64,000 nt of DNA from Thermococcus cleftensis (GCF_000265525.1 NC_018015.1:186001-250000), one strand, 5' to 3'. Shown: positions 23,753 to 32,137, numbered from the stretch's first letter. Program-made: numbers and translations. The notes: generated from the sequence alone by a model not told the origin.

Positions 23753-24985
23753 GTGGAGGCCGTTGAGCTTTACGTGTCGAAGGGCGACTACCGGGGCGCC
23801 CTCAAAAGCGCGTTGGAAATAACAGACCCAATAAAACGCCTTATAGCCTTAACAGAAGTCCTGACGGCCTTCCCGCGGGACGAGGTTCTGAGCCATATGC
23901 TCGATGCCCTGGAATCCACAGGTGGGGCACCCGAGAGGGCCCTGGCATATTCAATCCTCGGAAGGGCGCTCTACACGCTTGACAGGGATCGGGACGCCGA
24001 GACGTACTTAGAGAACGCTATTGTCATAGCGAGGAGCATAGACTCGCCGAGGGTCCGGGGAGAGGTTCTGGCGGGAATAGCGAGGAACCTCGTCCTTTCC
24101 GACCGTTACAGGGACGGACTGGAGCTGTTCAGGGGGGCCGTTGAGCTGCTCCAGGCTTCTCGGGGACTATCATCTGCGGCAACGTCATCGCTCATAAAGG
24201 TCGCCCGGCTAATTGAGAAGAGCGCCGACGAGATACCCAATGAGATGGCGCTGGAGTTCTACGGGCTGGCCAGGGACGTTTACGCCTCAATATTCTTCAA
24301 ACTCCAGGCGAGATACATCGAAGACAAAATGAGGCTCATCAGAAACGTTCTGAAGAGGGGCAAGGCCGCGGTGGAGGAGCTCCTTGAGATGGGAGAAGTC
24401 GAGCTCGCAATCTCGATGATGCGCTTCCTCCCGCTGGAGGGAAGAGCTATAGCCATGTTTGAGCTGGCATACTGGCTTTTCCTCCACGAGCAGCCCAGGC
24501 TCGGGAGGAGGGTCTTTGACGACGCCCTTGAGATAGTTCTCGTCGGCAAGTTCAGACCTACCGATAGAGAGCTGGGGGGAATAGCAAGACGCTTCCTGCG
24601 CATAGGCTTCCTGGAGGAGCCGCTGGTTCTGGCCGGCGTCATCAGGGACGATAGAATCGCCTCGGAGCTCCTTGGAGAGGTGGCCTTGGCCTACGCTCGC
24701 TGGGGCGATAGGACTAGAGCCCGTTCGATAGCCGAGGGTATACGGGACGAAAGCGTTAAGAACCGCGTTTTAGAGGCACTGGAGGGTGAGAGCTATGTGG
24801 GACACGAGCAAGGATTACCGCTTACTGGTGGCGGAGAAATCGGTGGAGCTGTTCCTGAAGACGGTGGAGGGCGCGAAGTTCAAGGGGAAGTGGAACAAGA
24901 AGGGAGCGATTCAACTGGCGAAGGAGATGATTCCCGAGATACAGGCGATGAGGTACAGCTACGTGGAGCCGAAGGAGCTGATTGA
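23753..24985 (+). CDS. Helical-repeat (TPR-like) protein with out-of-frame C-terminal extension
   Basis: A 410-aa ORF. Residues ~1-345 are all-helical repeats of about 35 residues ([48 protein letters not shown]), related to 11383-11847. The last ~65 residues, from about position 24790, read the MetRS-beta gene in another frame and are Gly/Glu/Ser-rich without repeat pattern, so the original stop has probably been lost near 24785 (or a frameshift lies there). GTG 23753 follows GGTGGT by 4 nt. Function unknown, probably scaffolding. Confidence 0.72.
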   Translation: MEAVELYVSKGDYRGALKSALEITDPIKRLIALTEVLTAFPRDEVLSHMLDALESTGGAPERALAYSILGRALYTLDRDRDAETYLENAIVIARSIDSPRVRGEVLAGIARNLVLSDRYRDGLELFRGAVELLQASRGLSSAATSSLIKVARLIEKSADEIPNEMALEFYGLARDVYASIFFKLQARYIEDKMRLIRNVLKRGKAAVEELLEMGEVELAISMMRFLPLEGRAIAMFELAYWLFLHEQPRLGRRVFDDALEIVLVGKFRPTDRELGGIARRFLRIGFLEEPLVLAGVIRDDRIASELLGEVALAYARWGDRTRARSIAEGIRDESVKNRVLEALEGESYVGHEQGLPLTGGGEIGGAVPEDGGGREVQGEVEQEGSDSTGEGDDSRDTGDEVQLRGAEGAD

Positions 24986-25520
24986 GACCCCTCAGATGAA
25001 AGCTTTGAAGGAAAAGGCCAACGGTATAATCGAGGCTCTCGGCGGGGAGGACTGGCACCACAAGTTCATCAGCCTGGCAGACAAGAGCGAGCGCGAGAAG
25101 GTCGAGGAGCAGGTTGCGAAGGTCCGCTTCTTCCTCAACACCATCCTTGGTCTTGACAAGCGCCTCGCCCTCGGGAAGATAAACGACCCGGTCATAGCGG
25201 TGGACATCAAGGTAGGTGAAGTCATGAGCGTTGGCAAGCACCCGAACGCCGACAGGCTTCTCGTCACCAACGTGAACATCGGCGACAGAGCCATTACCGT
25301 TGTTACGAACGACCTGACCGTCAAGGAGGGCAACCGCGTGGCCGTCGCTCTGCTCCCACCGGCCAACTTCCGCGGAATAGTCAGTGAGGGCATGTTCCTT
25401 GGCGCTGGCGAAGGCGTCCTCAAGGACGTGAAAGGAGAAATAGGTGGTCTGCCAAAGGGTGTCCCCCTGGAGGCCTTCAACGAGACGAGAAACCTCGTGG
25501 AGGCGTTTCTGAAGGGGTGA
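24795..25520 (+). CDS. MetRS beta-subunit-like tRNA-binding protein
   Basis: A 241-aa protein. The N-terminal half is helical ([21 protein letters not shown]...); the C-terminal half (about residues 130-241) is an EMAP/Trbp111-type OB-fold: [29 protein letters not shown], then REVVTN-like [28 protein letters not shown] and [11 protein letters not shown]. It binds the tRNA elbow and, as a free subunit, assists methionyl-tRNA synthetase. ATG 24795 follows GGTGAG by 4 nt. It overlaps the extended helical-repeat ORF by 191 bp. Confidence 0.87.
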   Translation: MWDTSKDYRLLVAEKSVELFLKTVEGAKFKGKWNKKGAIQLAKEMIPEIQAMRYSYVEPKELIETPQMKALKEKANGIIEALGGEDWHHKFISLADKSEREKVEEQVAKVRFFLNTILGLDKRLALGKINDPVIAVDIKVGEVMSVGKHPNADRLLVTNVNIGDRAITVVTNDLTVKEGNRVAVALLPPANFRGIVSEGMFLGAGEGVLKDVKGEIGGLPKGVPLEAFNETRNLVEAFLKG

Positions 25521-25578
25521 TTTTTTACGCAATCAAAAAATTTTTAACTTTTTGGCTTGAGATAGTAACGTGATAAAT

Positions 25579-26118
25579 GTGAGAAAATTCATCTCGTCCA
25601 TGCTCATACTGGTGATGGTGCTATCCCTCCTCTGGGCGCTTCATTCAAGAGGAGATTCCGAACCGGAGAGGGTTTCTCCGATTCTCTCCGCGTACTTTCA
25701 GATTCAGGGACTGCTGGAGGAAGAGTATGGAATCCACGTGGAGATTGCTCCACTATACACCACCCTCTGGGTAAGGGGCGAATGTCCAAACTGCACGGTG
25801 GTGAAGGCGGAAGGTCTGGTAAACCGCTCGAACGAAACTTATTTGGTGTCTGTTGATTTAGAAAACGAAAGTGTGAGACTAATTCTGGCGAACGAAAGCG
25901 TGAGGGAGAGTTATATTCACTTCTTCATGGAGCACGGCGGGAAAGTCTCCGACTGTAATTCAGTCGTGAAAAGCGCCTATAACGAAAACTGGACCGCAAG
26001 AGATGTCAATGGAACATGCGTTGTTCCAGCCATAATAAAGGTTGAAGAGAGGATAAAGAAGGCTAAACTCCCACCCTCTTCCTCACGACCTCCAGTGCCC
26101 TCTCCGCATCTCCCCTGA
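25579..26118 (+). CDS. Secreted protein of unknown function
   Basis: A 179-aa ORF with an N-terminal hydrophobic helix (FISSMLILVMVLSLLWAL) and an extracellular part with several N-x-S/T sites and four cysteines (CPNC at about residues 75-78). No family recognised. The last ~20 residues (KLPPSSSRPPVPSPHLP) read the antisense of the oxidoreductase 3' end, suggesting loss of an earlier stop. GTG 25579 is chosen because CGTGAT lies 4 nt before it; GTG 25570 is possible. Confidence 0.58.
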   Translation: MRKFISSMLILVMVLSLLWALHSRGDSEPERVSPILSAYFQIQGLLEEEYGIHVEIAPLYTTLWVRGECPNCTVVKAEGLVNRSNETYLVSVDLENESVRLILANESVRESYIHFFMEHGGKVSDCNSVVKSAYNENWTARDVNGTCVVPAIIKVEERIKKAKLPPSSSRPPVPSPHLP

Positions 26119-27919
26119 ACTCCCCATAACCGAGCTCCTCCATCGTCTCCGGCAATGGAACGCCAAGCTCCTCGTGCCAGCCCCTGAGCCTGTAGAACTC
26201 CCTCCTAGCCTCAAGGAAGTCGTTGTGGTCAGTGAAAGCTTTGTTGCCCTCCGCCGGCCCGTCCGGCTCCGGCTCCCACCAGCGCGGCGGAATTACATCG
26301 TCGAGCGGCGGCGTGACCCAGTCGAGGGCGTCGTGTATGCGCGCGATGCTCTCAACCGCCCAGGCCCTTTTTCTAAGCTCCTCCACTGTCCACTCCTCGC
26401 CCGTCGCGAGGGAGTAGAACCTGGCCAGGTCTTCCATCTTGTAGGACACGAACTTGCAGGTTCCGAGCATGTCGGTGATGTAGCTCTCGTCCCTCGCCTC
26501 GATGAGCGAGGGCACCAGCTCCTTCGCAGGCCCCTGGTTGGGGAGCTGGTGGGGCCTCGGCCAGCCACGGAGGTGGCTCGCTCCGACGTCTGCCGTGGCG
26601 TAGCTTAAAGCGTAGGTTCTCCTTCCGCGCGGGTCCCAGGCGGGGCTTTCCATGCCCTTGACGTGTACCGCGAACTCACAACCTCTACCCAGGCGCTCGC
26701 AGGCCCTCTTCACACCGTCCGCCAGAACCGCGCCGATGCCCTTCCTCTCGGCCATCAGCCTTATGAGCCTCTCCTCGGCCTCCTCGTCGCCCCAGCCTTT
26801 AACGGGGAAGCCTATCTCCTCCTTCCCGACGAGACCGCGCTCTACCATCTCGAAGAGCCAGCCGATGGTGTTACCGGTAGCTATGCTGTCCAGCCCGAGG
26901 TCGTTCACCAGCCAGTTGAAGTACGCAACGGCTGGAAAGTTGAACACTCCGGTTGCTGCTCCGAGCATGGCTATGCTCTCGTACTCGGGCTTGACGCGGA
27001 TTTTTCTTCCCCTGTATTCCACCTCGACGTAACGGGCGCACTTTATCGGACAGCTCTTGCCGTGGACGAACCACTCCGGCTCAACCTCGTACTTCTTGAC
27101 CTCGTCTCCAGCCAGTTTGCTCGCAAGCTCGTCCGGTATGTGGGGCCTCGAGAAGTTGTAGGCCGGGCTCATTCCGAGGGAAGCTGAGCTCCTCAGGCCA
27201 TCGCTCGTGCCGTAGTTCCTGCTGTGCTCGTACTTGGGGTCTGTGGCGAAGTGGTCGTAGAACTCCCGCCAGAGCCTCTGGAACTCCTCCGGCTCCGCAA
27301 CCCCGGGCTTTTCACCCGGCTCGACGACAACAGCTTTGACCTTCTTGCTCCCGAGAACGGCGCCGAGACCGCCCCTGCCGCTGGCCCTCTCGGTGTCGTA
27401 GATAACGTTGGCTATCCTGCTCAGCTTTTCGCCGGCGGGGCCTATCGAGGCTATGCTCGCCTTAGGATATTCTTTCCACAGCTCCCCGGCAACCTCGTAG
27501 TTGCCCTTCCCCCAGAGATGCTTCGCGTCCCTGATCTCGACCTCCCCGTCGTGAACGTGGAGGTAAACCGGCTCCTCGGCCTTTCCCTCTATGACCAGCG
27601 CATCGAAGTGGCCCTTGAGCTTGGGCCCGAAGGCGTCCCCGCCGCTGGAGTCGCTTATCAGGCGCGTCTCGGGACTCTTGCTCACCGCTATGACCTTGCT
27701 TGAGCCAGGAATGAGGCCGGTCAATCCCCCGGGGGCGAAGACAAACTTGTTCGCCTCGCTCAGCGGGTCGGTTCCCGGCGGAACCTCGCGGTAGATCAGG
27801 TAGTAGCCGAGGCCCTTCCCGCCGATGAACTTCCTTGTGACATCATCGGGGAGTTCCTCGTAGGTAACCTTTCCAGTTGTCAGATTTACCCGCGCTATTT
27901 TGTTGTGGTAGGCAAACAT
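26063..27919 (-). CDS. Tungsten aldehyde:ferredoxin oxidoreductase family protein, WOR4-like
   Basis: A 618-aa enzyme of the AOR/FOR/WOR family that oxidises aldehydes with a tungstopterin and ferredoxin. Pterin motifs are DPRGRRTYALSYAT (first) and NDLGLDSIATG (second). The Fe-S binding site has only three cysteines: Cys290 and Cys294 (SCPIKC) and a later one (LGTCKF); the position of the first AOR cysteine is Gly287. This suggests a [3Fe-4S] or altered cluster, as I recall being discussed for WOR4. ATG 27919 follows GGGGGTG, and its first base is the last base of the aldo/keto reductase stop, so the two are cotranscribed. Confidence 0.85.
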   Translation of the reverse strand: MFAYHNKIARVNLTTGKVTYEELPDDVTRKFIGGKGLGYYLIYREVPPGTDPLSEANKFVFAPGGLTGLIPGSSKVIAVSKSPETRLISDSSGGDAFGPKLKGHFDALVIEGKAEEPVYLHVHDGEVEIRDAKHLWGKGNYEVAGELWKEYPKASIASIGPAGEKLSRIANVIYDTERASGRGGLGAVLGSKKVKAVVVEPGEKPGVAEPEEFQRLWREFYDHFATDPKYEHSRNYGTSDGLRSSASLGMSPAYNFSRPHIPDELASKLAGDEVKKYEVEPEWFVHGKSCPIKCARYVEVEYRGRKIRVKPEYESIAMLGAATGVFNFPAVAYFNWLVNDLGLDSIATGNTIGWLFEMVERGLVGKEEIGFPVKGWGDEEAEERLIRLMAERKGIGAVLADGVKRACERLGRGCEFAVHVKGMESPAWDPRGRRTYALSYATADVGASHLRGWPRPHQLPNQGPAKELVPSLIEARDESYITDMLGTCKFVSYKMEDLARFYSLATGEEWTVEELRKRAWAVESIARIHDALDWVTPPLDDVIPPRWWEPEPDGPAEGNKAFTDHNDFLEARREFYRLRGWHEELGVPLPETMEELGYGEFRGDAERALEVVRKRVGV

Positions 27920-28746
27920 CAGACGCACCCCCTCGCTTTCTCCCTGTCTTCCTTACTCAGCCTCCAGCCCATCGCCCCGGCGTTTTCCTCGACGTGCTCC
28001 TTTCGTCCTGCCTTGGGAATTGCAATAACGTTCTCCTCCCAGATGAGGTAGTTGAGCGCAACCTGAGAAGCTGTTTTACCGTACTTTCTACCTATCTCCG
28101 CCAGGCAGGGGTTCCTTGCGAGCGAGCCCTTTTCAAGGGGCGTGTAGGCTATGAGTGCAATCTTCTCCCGCTTCATGTAGTCGAGCAGACCGCTCGTCTC
28201 GGGCCAGCGGTCTTTCAGGGAATACTTCACCTCGTTGGCGACTATCTCGTACCTCCTCATTGCCTCCTGAGAGCGTCTGAGTAGCTCAAGGTCGAAGTTG
28301 CTCACACCGATGTACCTTATCAGACCCTCATCGACCAGCTCCTCCAGCGCGTGGAGCGTCTCCTCTATTTTCCTCCAGCTATCCCCGGGCCAGTGGAGGA
28401 GGTAGAGGTCAATGTAGGTGCCGAGCCTCTTTGCACTCGCCCTCGCGGCCCTCTTGGCTTGACTGTAACCGAAGTGGCTCGGCCAGACCTTGCTGACTAT
28501 GAAGAGCTCCTCCCTGTCGAAGCCCCTGATTGCCCTCCCGACGAGCTCCTCGGAATGGCCTGCCCCGTAGAACTCGGCCGTGTCGATGAGGTTGATCCCC
28601 AGCTCAAGGCCGTGCCTCAGAACCTCGACGCTCTCATCGTCTCGGGAGTAGTCAGGGCTCTCGTAGCCACCAATCCCCCAAGTTCCCAGACCTATGGCCG
28701 TTACCCTATCATCGCCGACAACCTTCAAGTCCCTAAAAGCGCTCAA
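27919..28746 (-). CDS. Aldo/keto reductase
   Basis: A 275-aa NAD(P)H-dependent (beta/alpha)8-barrel reductase. The tetrad is complete: Asp and Tyr in LIDTAEFYGAGHSE, Lys in IVSKVWP, His in LYLLHWPG. Late cofactor-binding residues are in IPKAGRKEHVEENAGA. It overlaps the downstream WOR-type gene by one base, so aldehydes may be handled from both sides: oxidation to acid via ferredoxin and reduction to alcohol via NADPH. Substrate unknown. Upstream TATA-like TTTTAAAG at ~28779. Confidence 0.92.
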   Translation of the reverse strand: MSAFRDLKVVGDDRVTAIGLGTWGIGGYESPDYSRDDESVEVLRHGLELGINLIDTAEFYGAGHSEELVGRAIRGFDREELFIVSKVWPSHFGYSQAKRAARASAKRLGTYIDLYLLHWPGDSWRKIEETLHALEELVDEGLIRYIGVSNFDLELLRRSQEAMRRYEIVANEVKYSLKDRWPETSGLLDYMKREKIALIAYTPLEKGSLARNPCLAEIGRKYGKTASQVALNYLIWEENVIAIPKAGRKEHVEENAGAMGWRLSKEDREKARGCV

Positions 28747-28829
28747 GCTATCACCTAATAAACAGAAGCGCTTAACCTCTTTTAAAGTTTCTGTCTGAAC
28801 GCTAAAATGTGGGGTACAAAAGTGGGGAA

Positions 28830-29018
28830 TCAGACTTCCTCAAGCTTTTTCTTAACCTCCTCGGTGTTCCTCCTCGTCTCTTCAAGGGCGCTCTTCAGCT
28901 TCTCGAGCTCGACCTTGAACTCGCCCAGGGTCTTGTTCACCTGGTAGAACGCGAATATGAGCACGACGAGGATTATCAGGCCCAGGATTATGCTTATCCA
29001 CCCGCTCGGGGTTGTCAT
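28830..29018 (-). CDS. Small membrane-anchored coiled-coil protein
   Basis: A 62-aa protein: one transmembrane helix (SIILGLIILVVLIFAFY, about residues 8-24) followed by a charged coiled coil (GEFKVELEKLKSALEETRRN...). GGGGAGGTGAGCC precedes ATG 29018, a near-perfect ribosome binding site. It follows the ArsR-type gene by 24 nt on the same strand. It may act as a membrane tether; function unknown. Confidence 0.7.
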   Translation of the reverse strand: MTTPSGWISIILGLIILVVLIFAFYQVNKTLGEFKVELEKLKSALEETRRNTEEVKKKLEEV

Positions 29019-29042
29019 TGGCTCACCTCCCCACGGCATTTA

Positions 29043-29339
29043 TTACACCTCCTCCAGCTTCTTCAACAGCTCGTTGTCGATGACTATCCTGAACTGCTTC
29101 GCGCGGTAGTATTTCTTCGCCCTCGGGTCGCCAGGCTCGAGGCGGAGCTCGCTTTCCACCAGCCCGGCCTTTTCGAGCTTCTTGAGGTGGAGGTAAAGGA
29201 GCTGTCGTGATATGCCAAGCTTCTTGGCCAGCTCGTAGACGTACCACTCCTTTTCGCAGAGCATCTTGAGTATCCTGACCCTTACAGGATTGCCGAGGGC
29301 TTCGCCCACCTTAACGAGCTCCTCGATCGTCTGTACCAT
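29043..29339 (-). CDS. ArsR-type winged-helix regulator
   Basis: A 98-aa DNA-binding protein with the HTH_20/ArsR pattern: ALGNPVRVRILKMLCEKEWYVYELAKKLGISRQLLYLHLKKLEKAGLV, then a beta wing ending in RAKKYYRAK. No metal-binding cysteine pair (only one Cys), so it is not a classic metal sensor. ATG 29339 is preferred for its AGTGAT 4 nt upstream. It sits next to the small coiled-coil protein and downstream of the DUF2202 genes, which it may control. Confidence 0.85.
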   Translation of the reverse strand: MVQTIEELVKVGEALGNPVRVRILKMLCEKEWYVYELAKKLGISRQLLYLHLKKLEKAGLVESELRLEPGDPRAKKYYRAKQFRIVIDNELLKKLEEV

Positions 29340-29417
29340 GGCTATCACTCTTGACCACTGTATAATTGAAGCACCAAATAAAAATCAGGAAAGGAAGGGA
29401 TAAAAAGGTTTCCGGTC

Positions 29418-30116
29418 TCAGCGGCCCACTATGCTGAGGTACTCCTCCTGGCTCAGAACCTGGGGGGAATAGGTTACGTCGTACCGGTTCTCTAGCAGCC
29501 TCGTGAAGGCCCTGAGGTGGTTCTCGCTGCCGGCCATGAGGCTCTCGAAGACCGCCTTTACGTCCTCGTTGTCGGTTCTCTTCAGCCACTCCTCAAGGTC
29601 CTTGATGTCTATCTCCTCTATCAGCGCGCCGACCTTGAGGGCCTCAACCTCGTTCACACTTCCCTTGGAGACCAGCTCTTCGTAGAGGTTTTGCATCTCG
29701 GTACTTTTGAACTCCCCGACCCCCATTCCCTCCACCGGGTCGGTGAGGTTGTACTTCTCTATGAGCGAGAGCACCATATCCATGTGGGTCTGTTCGCTCT
29801 TCGCTATGTTCTGGAACACCGGAAGTCCAGTCTTATTGTACAGCACGAGGTAGACGTCTCTGGCGAGCTTCTCCTCCTCTCGCATGTAGAGTATGGCGTC
29901 AATTTCGTCTTGGCTCAGCTCTTGATAGGGCATCGCCGAGACGTTGGGAACTTCCGAGTAGCCTTCCCCAGGAATTCCACCGTACCCCCTGTCCTCGGGA
30001 GGTCCTCCGCTGGGGGAAACCGTCGTAGTTTCCATCGTTGAGTCTCCCGTTATACAACCAGCACCCAATACCGCGAGTAGGAGCAGGCCAGCTACCAGGA
30101 TGCCCAGCTTCTTCAC
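29418..30116 (-). CDS. DUF2202 ferritin-like lipoprotein
   Basis: A 232-aa lipoprotein (lipobox AVLGAGC, Cys at about residue 21), a Pro/Gly-rich linker to about residue 60, then a four-helix ferritin-like domain. Candidate metal ligands: EEEKLARDVY, SEQTHMD, VGALIEEID, and GSENHLRAF, an E-x6-Y or E-x2-H style set seen in di-iron bundles. It would work outside the membrane, perhaps in iron or peroxide handling. The start overlaps the DUF4405 stop by 4 bp (ATGA). A close paralogue is at 31334-32137. Confidence 0.83.
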   Translation of the reverse strand: MKKLGILVAGLLLLAVLGAGCITGDSTMETTTVSPSGGPPEDRGYGGIPGEGYSEVPNVSAMPYQELSQDEIDAILYMREEEKLARDVYLVLYNKTGLPVFQNIAKSEQTHMDMVLSLIEKYNLTDPVEGMGVGEFKSTEMQNLYEELVSKGSVNEVEALKVGALIEEIDIKDLEEWLKRTDNEDVKAVFESLMAGSENHLRAFTRLLENRYDVTYSPQVLSQEEYLSIVGR

Positions 30117-30751
30117 CCCTCTTCACCCCTCAGCTCGGTTATTATCTCCTCGAGCATCGCCTTGAACTCCTCCCTGTCAAGGTCATATTCATACTCTATT
30201 TCGGCTAGGGTGTCGTTGGCGCTAGCTTCTATCCCACGCTCCTTTAGCTGTTCCAGCAGATCAGTAACCGGGACGTTGAACTCCTGGGCGAGCTGCTCAA
30301 AGGTGTAGTACTTCATCATCGTGCCCGTTATGTACACAGTGGTGTTGTCCTCGTAGGAATAGTCCTCGTAAGTGTAGTCGGTGCTCTCCTCCTCTTCCTC
30401 CACGACGTACGTTGCAAAGGCCTGGTAGCCAGCGGCGAGCAGGAGCAGTGGAATCACGAAGGCCGCGGCCACCTTGAACCTGGATCCCCTGAAAGCTGAC
30501 TTCAGCATCACCCACATGCTCTTCAGGCCTATTGCCAGGTGTATTGACACCAAGCCCGCCATGGCGAAGCCGAAGTAGGTGTGAACGTTGGTGAGTGTGT
30601 CCTTGTCCATGCCCAGGAAGGTCCAGCCGATGGTATCGGCGATTCTGCCGCTGGGTGCAAGGTACAGTCCTATTCCGGTCACCAGCACAATAGCGAACAC
30701 GACCGTCAGCAGGAGGTCGATGACACCCCTGACGAGGGCCGAGGCTCTCAT
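30113..30751 (-). CDS. DUF4405-like membrane protein with H-x13-H motif
   Basis: A 212-aa protein. Three hydrophobic segments lie at about residues 8-32, 56-78 and 92-110; a long acidic, Tyr/Glu-rich loop (EEEEESTDYTYEDYSYEDN) follows, then a helical domain resembling a small DUF4405-linked tail. The second helix reads VHTYFGFAMAGLVSIH, with two His 14 residues apart, aligned with the same motif in 8962-9540. This is a heme-b-like ligand spacing, but cofactor binding is inferred. ATG 30751 follows GGAGGTGGG and overlaps the 15-codon ORF before it. Confidence 0.75.
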   Translation of the reverse strand: MRASALVRGVIDLLLTVVFAIVLVTGIGLYLAPSGRIADTIGWTFLGMDKDTLTNVHTYFGFAMAGLVSIHLAIGLKSMWVMLKSAFRGSRFKVAAAFVIPLLLLAAGYQAFATYVVEEEEESTDYTYEDYSYEDNTTVYITGTMMKYYTFEQLAQEFNVPVTDLLEQLKERGIEASANDTLAEIEYEYDLDREEFKAMLEEIITELRGEEG

Positions 30752-30795
30752 TCTCCCACCTCCGGTGGGCATTTAAAGTTGCAGTTCTTTTTCAT
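30748..30795 (-). CDS. Putative 15-aa leader peptide
   Basis: A 16-codon ORF, MKKNCNFKCPPEVGE, with an excellent GAGGTGAT 4 nt upstream and a stop that overlaps the next start as ATGA. Because it is this short, chance is a real possibility; but the ribosome binding site, spacing and overlap are all as for real genes. The two cysteines (C-x3-C) are notable. It might be a translated leader coupling expression of the downstream membrane protein. Confidence 0.35.
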   Translation of the reverse strand: MKKNCNFKCPPEVGE

Positions 30796-30805
30796 CTCAA
30801 TCACC

Positions 30806-30979
30806 TCATCTCTTCATTATTGCATACAGCAACGCTCCCAGGAGCAGGAACGGGAGCAGGAGGAATGCAAGTTTTGCGAACATGATGAAGACGGCAAATA
30901 TCCCGAGGCCCCACCAGCCGAATCCCCAGCCGCGCCTTCCGTGCATGGGGCCCAGTGCAGGACCGAATCCCCTCGGCAT
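30806..30979 (-). CDS. 57-aa hydrophobic protein
   Basis: A short gene missed by usual length limits. The protein starts MPRGFGPALGPMHGRRGWG, continues with FGWWGLGIFAVFIMF, and has a hydrophobic stretch LAFLLLPFLLLGALLYAIM ending in KR: one or two membrane helices with a Gly/Trp/His-rich head. GGGGGTGTGAAG precedes ATG 30979, 3 nt from the stop of the gene before it, which supports a real gene in this operon. Function unknown. Confidence 0.65.
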   Translation of the reverse strand: MPRGFGPALGPMHGRRGWGFGWWGLGIFAVFIMFAKLAFLLLPFLLLGALLYAIMKR

Positions 30980-30981
30980 CT

Positions 30982-31287
30982 TCACACCCCCAGGTAGAGC
31001 CAGCCGACGATTTTATCCCCACAGTCCAGGGTGACCTTGACTCCGAAGGGCGTCTGATAGGCGCTTCCTATGGTGACACTGGAGAGCTCACAGCCGACCA
31101 CCTTGCCGATGTAGTTGCCGTACTCGTCGAGCAGCTTGAGCACCGTTCCCTTCGAAGTCTCGTAGCGCTCCACCTTAACGCGTCCGAGCAGGGTCAGGGC
31201 ATCTTCCCTTACCTCTTCAACGTCTATCTCCTCGAGCGGAAACTCACCATACTCAACGAAGTGCCAGACCCGGGACTTGACTTCCAT
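30982..31287 (-). CDS. Conserved protein of unknown function in the DUF2202 cluster
   Basis: A 101-aa soluble beta-rich protein (EVKSRVWHFVEYGEFPLEEIDV..., VTLDCGDKIVGWLYLGV), no signal peptide. I do not recognise it. It lies between the DUF2202 gene (46 nt away) and the 57-aa gene (2 nt), on the same strand, so it belongs to the operon. Two cysteines are present, without a metal-binding pattern. Confidence 0.62.
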   Translation of the reverse strand: MEVKSRVWHFVEYGEFPLEEIDVEEVREDALTLLGRVKVERYETSKGTVLKLLDEYGNYIGKVVGCELSSVTIGSAYQTPFGVKVTLDCGDKIVGWLYLGV

Positions 31288-31333
31288 AAGGTTCGCCTCC
31301 CGAAAAGTTAGAGAAAGTTAGAAAGGAAAAACG

Positions 31334-32137
31334 TCAGATGGGTATACCAACCCTCTGGGCGAGTCCGTTCATCCAGCCCCAGGCGTGCCTGAATGCGTTC
31401 ATTATGCCGGTGACTATCCCAGTATCCTGCGCGGGCTGGGTTGTCCACATCGGGCCCCCAAAACCGTGGGCGGGAGCGGAGTTTATGACGCTCTGGTAGT
31501 AGTCCTCGCTGACGACCTGGGGCTCGTAGGTCACGCCGTAGGCCTCAAGCTGGCTCACGAAGGCCCTGAGGTGGTTCTCGCTGCCGGCCATGAGGCTCTC
31601 GTAGACCTGCTTAATGTCCTCATTGTCGGTCTGGGCTATCCTCTCCTGGAGATCGACGATGTCGGTCTCCTCTATCAGCGCGCCAACCTTGAGGGCATCA
31701 ACGACGCTCTGGCTCCCCATCTCAACCAGCTGGTCGTAGAGGGCCTGAAGGTCGGGGTTGGTGAAGACCCCAATCTCGTCGCTGGCAGGATCTGTCAGGT
31801 TGTACTTCTCTATCAGGCTCAGCACGGTATCGGTGTGAGTCTGCTCGCTCTGGGCTATGTTGTAGAATATCTGGAGCCCATAGATCTCGTAGAGCGTCAG
31901 GTAGACGTCTCTGGCGAGCTTCTCCTCCTCTCGCATGTAGAGCAGCCCATCTATCTCTTCCTGGCTCAGGTCAGAGTAGTAGCTCGTGAGCGTGCTGTTG
32001 ATCATCGGGGCCGTCTGGACGGCGCCCTGTTGGGTGTATGGGTTCGGTCCTGGCTGTCCACGCCACGCCGAGACCGCCCCCAGGGACATTCCTATCAACA
32101 GGGCAATAAGCCCAAGTCCAAACCACATTTTTCTCAT
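31334..32137 (-). CDS. DUF2202 ferritin-like secreted protein
   Basis: A 267-aa protein with a Sec signal (residues ~1-24, ending AVSA) but no lipobox cysteine, a short linker, then a ferritin-like four-helix bundle. It shares long blocks with 29418-30116: YMREEEKLARDVY, SEQTHTDTVLSLIEKYNLTDP, LKVGALIEETDI, YESLMAGSENHLRAF. A C-terminal Gly/Trp-rich tail of ~50 residues is unique to this copy. ATG 32137 follows GGAGGAGG. It is first in the minus-strand operon, with a strong TATA box and a SurR-like site upstream. Confidence 0.85.
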   Translation of the reverse strand: MRKMWFGLGLIALLIGMSLGAVSAWRGQPGPNPYTQQGAVQTAPMINSTLTSYYSDLSQEEIDGLLYMREEEKLARDVYLTLYEIYGLQIFYNIAQSEQTHTDTVLSLIEKYNLTDPASDEIGVFTNPDLQALYDQLVEMGSQSVVDALKVGALIEETDIVDLQERIAQTDNEDIKQVYESLMAGSENHLRAFVSQLEAYGVTYEPQVVSEDYYQSVINSAPAHGFGGPMWTTQPAQDTGIVTGIMNAFRHAWGWMNGLAQRVGIPI

